From Pantoea sp. alder81 (GTDB lineage Bacteria; Pseudomonadota; Gammaproteobacteria; Enterobacterales; Enterobacteriaceae), in NCBI RefSeq assembly GCF_020179835.1, contig NZ_JAIUDA010000001.1, forward strand, positions 971,459 through 1,035,458: DNA of 64,000 bases, read 5' to 3'. Numbering within the stretch: the stretch's first letter is position 1; the number at the start of each line of letters is the position of its first letter. A model generated the notes under the pieces. The model searched no databases and was not told the origin of the DNA. It saw only the letters and a list, made by a program, of their open reading frames with translations. The translations under genes and the position numbers were made by a program. This document shows positions 58,141 through 64,000 of the stretch, piece by piece.

Positions 58141-58815
58141 CTAGAATCCCAGTTCTTGCCTTAAGTTTGGATGCCTTCTTTTTAGTATTACATCACTAAT
58201 AACATGCCATCTCCAAAAAATTGAGAATGGGTAATTGCTTGAGCACATTATCGCTAAAGATTGTTTTGCAGCAATCACACTCTCAATTGAACTCAACCTT
58301 TGGGCCAAGACATCCCTTAGTGGTCTAAAGTTATTAAGCTCCACTAAAATCTTTTCCATCAAACTCTCTTTAGAGATTTTTCTTAAGCTAGTATTCTCTA
58401 AATTAAAACATTTACTTAGAAGCAGAACTGTGTTTTCAACTTGCACAGAGGGATTTTTTGAATGAGGTCTAATAACGATCTCACCGACATCAGCATTACC
58501 AGCAAAATGTACTATTTCATCTGAAACGTTAATTGCTGAAACAGTACAATCGAGAAGATTTATATGATTAGTACTTTTAATGCCATTACATCGACGGCAG
58601 ACAAAAAACAAATTATCCCAGCCAAATTTTAATGCTTTATTTTTGTTATGTGGCACAAAATGCTCCACTTCGGGATCGGATATAGAACCTTGTTCACATA
58701 AATAACATTTATCATGAAAAATCAGGCGTAAAGCGTCAATTACATCTTGATCTTTGTAGGTTCGATTTAAAGCTAGACTAGTAGGGGCAGGATAGGAACG
58801 AGTGACATTAAACAT
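58141..58815 (-). CDS. ptuB: HNH endonuclease, PtuB of a Septu system
   Basis: 224-aa HNH nuclease. Two CxxC pairs (Cys37/Cys40 and Cys73/Cys76, in HDKCYLCEQ and FVCRRCNGIK) bracket EVEHFVPHNKN with the catalytic His52 and FGWDNLFF with Asn68, the zinc-supported HNH fold. Its ATG overlaps the stop of the ATPase gene by 8 bp. The pair ATPase-HNH is the Septu (PtuAB) anti-phage arrangement. The C-terminal 120 residues are helical and unassigned. Confidence 0.85.
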   Translation of the reverse strand: MFNVTRSYPAPTSLALNRTYKDQDVIDALRLIFHDKCYLCEQGSISDPEVEHFVPHNKNKALKFGWDNLFFVCRRCNGIKSTNHINLLDCTVSAINVSDEIVHFAGNADVGEIVIRPHSKNPSVQVENTVLLLSKCFNLENTSLRKISKESLMEKILVELNNFRPLRDVLAQRLSSIESVIAAKQSLAIMCSSNYPFSIFWRWHVISDVILKRRHPNLRQELGF

Positions 58816-60040
58816 TATCTTGTTCCTCTTTCCAGTCTATAAATTTCGATTTAGCACCTAAAAATGTCGCCTTGGCCTTTGGATTTAAAAAATCCATATT
58901 TTCTTCCAAAATGGATATGATTGAATGAAATCTTGAATTATAAATATCTTTTTTACTAAGCGTGCTTAATTCGTTTAACAAACCTTCGAGCTCATTTGAA
59001 TTTGTGGTTTCCCCAAGCAAACCTTTAATGATGGAACTATAAGAATAAATGGAAAGATCTTCCATTTTTTCATTCTTGGATAGATTATATATTATTGCAT
59101 CAGATACTGATTGGACCACAAAAGGAGAGTGAGTTGAAATTATAAACTGAATATCTTTAAAGCTTTCCGATAAAAAATTAAATACTTTCTTTTGAAGTGT
59201 AACATGCAAATGCGCATCAACTTCATCAATAATAACAATCCCTTTTATTTCATCTTTTCTTCTGTTGCTTAACTCAGAAACCATTATTAGCTCTGCATAT
59301 ATTGCAAGGATAGATGAATAACCTGAGGGGAGATGACTCAAGCTGAACGGGTCTTTATTCTTTTGATTGATTTCCATCCTTAATTTTTTTCGATTGAATG
59401 ACAACAACAAACTTTCATCTTCGAATAAACTTCTAAGATCATACTGTATTTTTTGAACTATACCATTTACACGATTATACTCTTCAATCTGTTCTGCCCC
59501 CTTTTCAAGGAGGGCATAATTGCTCATTGAAACCAAATAGGATTCGAAATAACTGCTCGTAGATTGAAAGTTTGAGTTATTACTTTTGAACCTTTCAAAC
59601 AGGCTATCTATGCTAGTTAAAAGATTATTTCCATCACTATTATAAAAACGCCCAGCCTCGAAAAATCTGAATATAATCTCATTGTTTTTTATACTTTGGA
59701 TAAAGGATGTACTTGAGGATAGCGTTACATCAAGAACATTTTTTTCGTCAAGAAGGCTTTTGTAATGACTGATGGCATTGAGAATATTATTATGTTCTTC
59801 AGTATCAATCTTGAATTGTTTCAAGTGAGAATTATGATCATCAATCAATTTATTCAGGCTTTCTGATGTTTGATATTGACCTCCTTGGAATAACTTATTT
59901 AGACTGCTCTGTAACGCCTTTAAAAATTTGGTTTTCCCAGCCCCGTTGTTACCAACGATGATCAGATTCTTACCATCTATTATTATTTTTCTGCGACCAG
60001 CATTTGTTTTTTGAGCAATGCTTCTTATATATTTAGCCAT
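58808..60040 (-). CDS. ptuA: AAA/ABC-type ATPase, PtuA of a Septu system
   Basis: 410-aa soluble ATPase of the SMC/RecF-like class. Walker A is GNNGAGKT at residues 30-37; the middle is coiled and Ser/Asn-rich (about 60-220); an ABC-type signature appears as SHLPSGYSS at 235-243, Walker B IVIIDEVD at 268-275 and the switch His304 in ISTHSPFVV. It starts after GGAG and is followed by the overlapping HNH gene. Septu PtuA forms a complex with PtuB that cuts nucleic acid on phage infection. No reverse transcriptase or retron RNA is nearby, so a retron-associated form is not supported. Confidence 0.85.
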   Translation of the reverse strand: MAKYIRSIAQKTNAGRRKIIIDGKNLIIVGNNGAGKTKFLKALQSSLNKLFQGGQYQTSESLNKLIDDHNSHLKQFKIDTEEHNNILNAISHYKSLLDEKNVLDVTLSSSTSFIQSIKNNEIIFRFFEAGRFYNSDGNNLLTSIDSLFERFKSNNSNFQSTSSYFESYLVSMSNYALLEKGAEQIEEYNRVNGIVQKIQYDLRSLFEDESLLLSFNRKKLRMEINQKNKDPFSLSHLPSGYSSILAIYAELIMVSELSNRRKDEIKGIVIIDEVDAHLHVTLQKKVFNFLSESFKDIQFIISTHSPFVVQSVSDAIIYNLSKNEKMEDLSIYSYSSIIKGLLGETTNSNELEGLLNELSTLSKKDIYNSRFHSIISILEENMDFLNPKAKATFLGAKSKFIDWKEEQDNV

Positions 60041-60858
60041 ATTAACTCCAAATTAAAATTTTTGCGTAAAATTTACCATTACATCATTTAAATACTTCTT
60101 AACACTTAAACCAAAAATTCCCGTCTAAATTTATATTTTTTCATATTGCACGTTATTGAAAAACAAAAAAAAGAGTTTCGCTCAGTAAAAAATCAAGGCT
60201 CTTTTAATACGTCTAATTCTTGAATCACAGCTCTTTATTACCTTCGATAATTTGCCCTACTTTTTCAGGTATCTAAAAGAGGCAACGCTTTGAACTGAAC
60301 CAATGGAATTACTTGCCAGAAATAGGTAATATCCAATGGGGCACAGAAGGCGACATTATCTAAGATAATACGAAACTCTTTGTGATTTTCAACGTACTAA
60401 AATCTGTTAGCAACAATGGCTATAATAATCAACAGTTCCATCTACTATCCTTGTTTTTTTCAGTCATTCCATCCTCCCTTGCGCACATAGTATCACGCAC
60501 CTGCTGATTGTTAATGTCCACGTTAGCCGAGTCGTAAAGATCCGTGATGAACCCACTTAGCACTAACTGACTGAAATCAATACAAATTTATTTTTACTTA
60601 ATTCTATTCAGTACGGATAACATTCTATTAAGAAATTCAATCACAAACCGCCTAATGCAACAAGCGCTAATGGCTCCGAGGTTTACCGTAAGTATTTGCC
60701 GAAATATTGAATGGCTACAAAAGAATACAATTTGATAAGGACTACTTATTATCCTAATTGCTTCTATCAATCAATCACTTTTAGTTGAACTTGTTTAGTC
60801 CGATACTAATTGGCTGCTCTCCATTGATGATGCTGCAATGCTGACGATTTAACCTAAA
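60041..60858. other. AT-rich gap between Septu and umuC, no gene
   Basis: 818 bp with many stops in all frames. No protein family could be recognised; fragments such as LPEIGNIQWGTEGDII near 60315 look like they could come from a lost gene but match nothing I know. The ptuA promoter should lie within the first 150 bp. Confidence 0.5.
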
Positions 60859-62121
60859 TCATCTTGCAATAGGCAAGTCCGAAAACCTCGTAGTGTAAGC
60901 CGGCGACAGCATTTCCCGCTTCATGGCCCATGTTTTCTGCACTCCCTGTCCTGCAAACCATAATTTCCCCTTCCCGCTCTGATTGAGGCCATCAACTACG
61001 CGCATCAGCGCTTCACTGTTGGCCTGTGGCTTAAATTCGTCAAAGAGATTGAGCTGCGAAACGCCCTGGCTGTAGAAATCCCCGAGCATCACGCCGGCTT
61101 TCATAAAGCGGCATCCATCGAGCCAGATGCGATCCAGTGAATCCATGGCCACGCGGATAATGTCACGCGTGTCGTTGGAAGGTGTCATCAGCGTGCCCAT
61201 GGCCTGATTACCGTAAAACGTCTCCCCTACCGCGTGCGGACTGGTTCGGACGAAAACGGCTATCTGCCGGCAGTATTGTCGTTCACTTCTGAGCTTTTCG
61301 GCAGCGCGCTCGGCATAAGCACACACAGCCTGACGCATATCCTGATATTCCGTTATGCGGGAACCGAAAGAACGCGAACAGACAATCTGCTGTTTCGTGG
61401 GTGCGAACTCCTCCAGTTCGAGGCAGGGTTCACCGCGCAGCTCTCTTACGGTGCGTTCGAGCACAACGTTGAAATGTTTGCGTATGATGTACGTGCTTTG
61501 CTCGGACAGGTCTTTCGCGGAGATGATGCCCATCGCATTGAGCTTTTTGCTGATGCGCCGGCCAACACCCCAGACATCTTCAACCTTCACCAGCTCCATC
61601 AACCTGCGCTGGCGATCGACGTTCGATAAATCCAGCACGCCGCCGGTCTTCGTCCATTTTTTGGCGGCATGATTGGCCAGCTTGGCCAGTGTCTTGGTCG
61701 GTGCGATACCGACGCCGACCGTCAGGTGCGTATCGCGCTTCACGCGCGCGCGAATTTCCCGCCCGTATTCTTCCAGCACACGGCAGTTTCGAACCCCGGT
61801 CAGGTCCATAAAAGCTTCGTCAATGGAGTAGATTTCAACTGAGGGCGCCATATCTTCCAGAGTGGTCATCACTCTGTTGCTCATGTCCGCGTACAAGGCG
61901 TAATTGGAACTGAATACGTGAACTTTATGACGCCTGAACTCGTCTTTGAGCTTGAAGTACGGTGCCCCCATAGGCAGCTGTAGGGCCTTCGCTTCTGCCG
62001 AACGCGCGATAACACAGCCATCGTTGTTGGAGAGGACAACTACCGGCTTGCCACGCAGGTCCGGTCTGAACACCGTTTCACAGCTGGCGTAAAACGAGTT
62101 CACATCCACCAGGGCAAACAT
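60859..62121 (-). CDS. umuC: DNA polymerase V catalytic subunit UmuC
   Basis: 420-aa Y-family translesion polymerase; E. coli UmuC is 422. The active-site motifs [20 protein letters not shown] and [13 protein letters not shown] are intact, and the little-finger domain follows. A clamp-binding sequence, QLNLFDEF, is seen near residue 357. The start shares one base with the umuD stop (TAATG). With UmuD' it copies damaged DNA during the SOS response. Such umuDC pairs are common on mobile elements; this one lies in the accessory island. Confidence 0.96.
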   Translation of the reverse strand: MFALVDVNSFYASCETVFRPDLRGKPVVVLSNNDGCVIARSAEAKALQLPMGAPYFKLKDEFRRHKVHVFSSNYALYADMSNRVMTTLEDMAPSVEIYSIDEAFMDLTGVRNCRVLEEYGREIRARVKRDTHLTVGVGIAPTKTLAKLANHAAKKWTKTGGVLDLSNVDRQRRLMELVKVEDVWGVGRRISKKLNAMGIISAKDLSEQSTYIIRKHFNVVLERTVRELRGEPCLELEEFAPTKQQIVCSRSFGSRITEYQDMRQAVCAYAERAAEKLRSERQYCRQIAVFVRTSPHAVGETFYGNQAMGTLMTPSNDTRDIIRVAMDSLDRIWLDGCRFMKAGVMLGDFYSQGVSQLNLFDEFKPQANSEALMRVVDGLNQSGKGKLWFAGQGVQKTWAMKREMLSPAYTTRFSDLPIAR

Positions 62122-62543
62122 TAACGGCCCATCGTCTTAATGGAGTGCCGGACAACGCCGAAGATTTCAAACTGGTCGGCATCAGGGATCAGGATGATAG
62201 CGTGTGCAGCATTCATGGGTTTGAGATGCAGGAATGGCCGGGTCATCAGTTGCTTCACGGTGAACTCGCCGGAAATCGCGGCCACGATGATATCCCCATG
62301 CTCCGCGGTGACGGAGCTGTCCACCACCAGCATGTCGCCATCATTAATGCCACCCTCAATCATCGAATCACCACTGACCCGGATGAAGTAGGTCGAGCTG
62401 GGGTGGCTGACCAGCAGATTGTTGAGGTCGAGTCGCTGCTCAACGTAGTCCTGCGCCGGCGACGGAAAACCACATGGCACGCGGGCAATGAAAAGCGGCA
62501 ACTCAAGAACAGCGCGGATTTCCGCTGGTCTGAAAAACTCCAT
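62121..62543 (-). CDS. umuD: Translesion polymerase V autoprotease UmuD
   Basis: 140-aa LexA-like protein (E. coli 139). The self-cleavage site is Cys24-Gly25, with Ser60 in [10 protein letters not shown] as nucleophile and Lys97 in EFTVKQLM as base. The ATG at 62543 is chosen because [18 protein letters not shown] is the known start; longer frames run through the LexA box. RecA-promoted cleavage yields UmuD', which joins UmuC. Confidence 0.96.
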   Translation of the reverse strand: MEFFRPAEIRAVLELPLFIARVPCGFPSPAQDYVEQRLDLNNLLVSHPSSTYFIRVSGDSMIEGGINDGDMLVVDSSVTAEHGDIIVAAISGEFTVKQLMTRPFLHLKPMNAAHAIILIPDADQFEIFGVVRHSIKTMGR

Positions 62544-62561
62544 GATAATTGCCCTGATAAA

Positions 62562-62581
62562 TACTGTATATATAAACAGTA
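62562..62581. promoter_or_regulatory. LexA (SOS) box before umuDC
   Basis: TACTGTATATATAAACAGTA fits the consensus TACTG(TA)5CAGTA with only one or two departures in the centre. It lies 19 bp before the umuD ATG and overlaps its expected promoter. Confidence 0.93.
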
Positions 62582-62888
62582 ATCGTAAACAGCACAATCG
62601 ATCAAGTCAGGCAGAAAGACTTTTTCCAAACGCGTTGTTGGTAAAGGGGATTTAATTTGAGGTGTACGGGAGGCTGTCAGCCTGGGTGGATAGCCATGAG
62701 CGCAGGGGGTGATAGTTTTGGTGCATTTTTCAGGCCGTCATAAACCAGGGAAAATCAGCAGCAAACGTAGCCGCTTCGGTTAAGGGTCTGAAATTTAATT
62801 TATTAGTCGCTGATTAATATGACTTATTAGAAATTAATGGCACATAATCACTTTCTTTAATGCATCCTACCACCCGTATTATGTTGGT
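62582..62888. other. Intergenic region upstream of umuD, no gene
   Basis: About 300 bp without a convincing frame. It ends in TATTAT at 62877-62882, which could be the -10 of the transcript that reaches the terminator at 62977. Confidence 0.4.
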
Positions 62889-63002
62889 CTATGGTATGTG
62901 GGTCAGTCACTTACTGGCAGCAAAGCACACAGGATGCGTTTCATACGAGAGAGACATTCCTTAGCCACTGCTTTTTGCCCGCCTTGTGCGGGCTTTTTTT
63001 TT
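62889..63002 (+). ncRNA. Candidate small RNA ending in a strong terminator
   Basis: A near-perfect terminator with no upstream gene on the plus strand, preceded at a suitable distance by TATTAT (62877-62882), suggests a transcript of about 114 nt. No open frame with a ribosome site lies inside. The -35 is weak. The RNA family is not recognised; its 3' end stops 14 bp short of the end of the opposing small gene. Confidence 0.35.
62977..63002 (+). terminator. Orphan Rho-independent terminator
   Basis: GCCCGC (62977-62982) pairs with GCGGGC (62988-62993), loop CTTGT, followed by nine T. It is plus-strand only and no plus-strand gene precedes it. Confidence 0.9.
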
Positions 63003-63015
63003 AAGATGCCATGTC

Positions 63016-63249
63016 TTAACCATTCGGATTGAACAGTTGAAACATGCGTTCCTCCCCCTCCCTGGTTGATATGTCACGGAAAGTTGTCGTATGCATCTCA
63101 ATCCATTTGTTGGCGGCGCGTAATGAATAACGCCAATTCATACGATCAAGCTCTTTGACGAAGTCGAGTGTGCTGATGGTGTAACGGCCAGCAGCATCAC
63201 GCTTAACCGCCTGCCTGAAAGCCAATAGAATTTCGTAGTCGCGTGGCAT
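63016..63249 (-). CDS. Small SOS-controlled protein of unknown function
   Basis: 77-aa soluble, charged protein starting MPRDYEILLAFRQAVKRDAA; it contains a helix-turn pattern (YSLRAANKWIEMHTTTFRDI) that could bind nucleic acid, but no family is recognised with confidence. Its ATG lies 17 bp from a perfect LexA box at 63267-63286, so expression should be SOS-induced. It lies next to umuDC and a TraR-like gene, which suggests prophage or plasmid origin. Confidence 0.78.
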   Translation of the reverse strand: MPRDYEILLAFRQAVKRDAAGRYTISTLDFVKELDRMNWRYSLRAANKWIEMHTTTFRDISTREGEERMFQLFNPNG

Positions 63250-63626
63250 TTAGATGCCCCTAATAATACTGTATATAATAACAGTATTATTGAGGTGCAG
63301 ATGCGGATCAAGTCGTTCCATCGGAGTGTTTTGTAAGGCTGTTGAATGCTATAGGAATTTAAATATGGATAGGTATTTCGATTGCTGGCAGGTCAGACTT
63401 AGGACATCCAGATTGATCTTTGGGGGGCGGGCATACTGTGGTGGGCAATGAACGATATCATGCCGCCAGGGAGACGGGTAACGCAGTGAATCGTATTCAA
63501 ATCAAGCCTTAAGCCCCAAACCTGTGTAATTGAACTATGCTGTGAGGCTGGACATTGAATGGCAATACAGGACTGAGGCTAACAAACCCTCTTTAATACA
63601 ACGAAATGACTATAAGGATCTCGATT
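63250..63626. other. Gap with LexA box and an 11-codon frame, no other gene
   Basis: 377 bp. Beside the LexA box it has GAGGTG followed by ATG at 63301 and an 11-codon frame, MRIKSFHRSVL, ending at 63336; this looks like the start of a lost SOS gene. The rest has no supported gene. Confidence 0.4.
63267..63286. promoter_or_regulatory. LexA (SOS) box, second
   Basis: TACTGTATATAATAACAGTA has both conserved half-sites TACTGT and ACAGTA. It sits between the 77-aa gene on the minus strand and a short plus-strand frame with its own GAGG at 63292-63295. Confidence 0.93.
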
Positions 63627-63839
63627 ATGGATGATGTGGACCTGGCTCAGGAACGTGAAGCAGCTCATCTGGATGCCTCTCTATCTGCCCGAAAGCCACC
63701 TCTAATGAGCCGTAATGGTTACTGTATCTGGTGCACTGATGAGGCAATCGTTGCTAATACCGCTTTCTGTTCCGCGGAATGTGACGAGGACTATCATAAG
63801 CATCGGCGTGAGATGAAGCAGAGAATTACGGGTGATTAG
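63627..63839 (+). CDS. TraR/DksA-like small zinc-finger protein
   Basis: 70-aa protein. The N-terminus MDDVDLAQEREAAHLDASLS with ARKPPL is like the helical arm of phage and plasmid TraR proteins, which bind RNA polymerase; the C-terminus YCIWCTDEAIVANTAFCSAE with CDEDYHKHRREMKQR is a C4 zinc motif of a different spacing from classic TraR, like DUF2116-type zinc ribbons. The ATG at 63627 follows AAGGA; an in-frame ATG at 63606 adds 7 residues. It probably comes from a mobile element. Confidence 0.68.
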   Translation: MDDVDLAQEREAAHLDASLSARKPPLMSRNGYCIWCTDEAIVANTAFCSAECDEDYHKHRREMKQRITGD

Positions 63840-63873
63840 GCAACTTGATGAGACATTCATCAAAAACTGTAAT

Positions 63874-64000
63874 TGAATCGCCACGGATAATCTAGACACT
63901 TCCGAGCCGTTGATAATACTGGTTTTCATATTCTGTCGGTGACATCTGATCGCTAGAACCATGCCGACGCTTACTGTTATAAAACATTTCGATGTAATCA
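63874..64000 (-). mobile_element. Right end of an IS3-family insertion sequence, cut by window
   Basis: The sequence from TGAATCGCCACGGATAATCT at 63874 onward has the look of an IS3-family terminal repeat and is followed by the transposase end. The other end lies beyond the window. Confidence 0.65.
63892..64000 (-). CDS. IS3-family transposase OrfB, C-terminal end
   Basis: The final 35 codons of an rve-type transposase, beginning DYIEMFYNSKRRHGSSDQMS and ending PTEYENQYYQRLGSV before TAG. The FYNxKRRH motif is the usual end of IS3-family OrfB proteins. The 5' part and OrfA are outside the window, so integrity is unknown. Confidence 0.85.
   Translation of the reverse strand, partial: DYIEMFYNSKRRHGSSDQMSPTEYENQYYQRLGSV

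Noticed and set aside
58141..60040. Retron with PtuAB effectors
   Set aside because: No reverse transcriptase gene or msr/msd-like inverted repeats were seen on either side, so a plain Septu system is favoured.
63254..63451. 65-codon plus-strand frame across the LexA box
   Set aside because: Its start lies inside or before the operator, it has no ribosome site, and the sequence is not protein-like.

Overview
The window is a stretch of enterobacterial chromosome, most likely from Erwiniaceae (Pantoea/Erwinia type). This is inferred from protein similarity to known E. coli genes and from gene order. Many neighbourhoods match the terminus half of the E. coli map (rhaBSRT, smrA-fnr-uspE, pntAB-ydgH-ydgI-rstAB, asr-ydgU-ydgD, hrpA-azoR, ydbL-ynbE-ydbH-ldhA-ydbJ-ydbK), but several E. 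coli genes are absent from those positions (ogt, folM, ydgC, tus, hslJ). No rRNA, tRNA or CRISPR array was seen.

Layout. 1-4.3 kb: L-rhamnose regulon (rhaB cut by the window edge, rhaS, rhaR, rhaT), followed by aldA at 5.2 kb, which oxidises the lactaldehyde made from rhamnose; a 107-aa unknown protein and a YoaK-like membrane peptide lie between them. 6.8-24.8 kb: an accessory nutrient-uptake zone. It holds an MFS carrier coupled to an M20 peptidase, a DppA-like binding protein, pepT, a basic amino acid binding protein with a methionine-type aminotransferase, a chemoreceptor, a carboxylesterase, DoxX, a DUF1338 dioxygenase and an aromatic-acid MFS carrier, with three LysR regulators. 24.8-53.7 kb: core genes for redox and stress: smrA, fnr, uspE, pntAB, ydgH, ydgI, rstAB, an M32 carboxypeptidase, asr, ydgD, hrpA, azoR, the ydbL-ynbE-ydbH lipid-homeostasis operon, ldhA, an MgtC-family gene and nifJ.

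53.7-64 kb: an AT-rich accessory island after nifJ. It begins with a decayed tyrosine recombinase. Next comes a compact and apparently undescribed RiPP locus: a 57-aa precursor too short for usual gene calls, ending in a tetrad repeat with three histidines (HASD-HRSS-HTNQ), an FxsB-like radical SAM/SPASM maturase, and a stand-alone HExxH peptide-modifying protein, all on the plus strand and tightly packed. A two-gene Septu-type anti-phage system (PtuA ATPase, PtuB HNH nuclease) faces it. The island continues with a LexA-controlled umuDC, a second perfect LexA box driving a small unknown gene, a TraR-like zinc-finger protein, and the end of an IS3-family element running off the window.

The RiPP locus is the most interesting item. 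Its product, export route and biological role cannot be read from this window.
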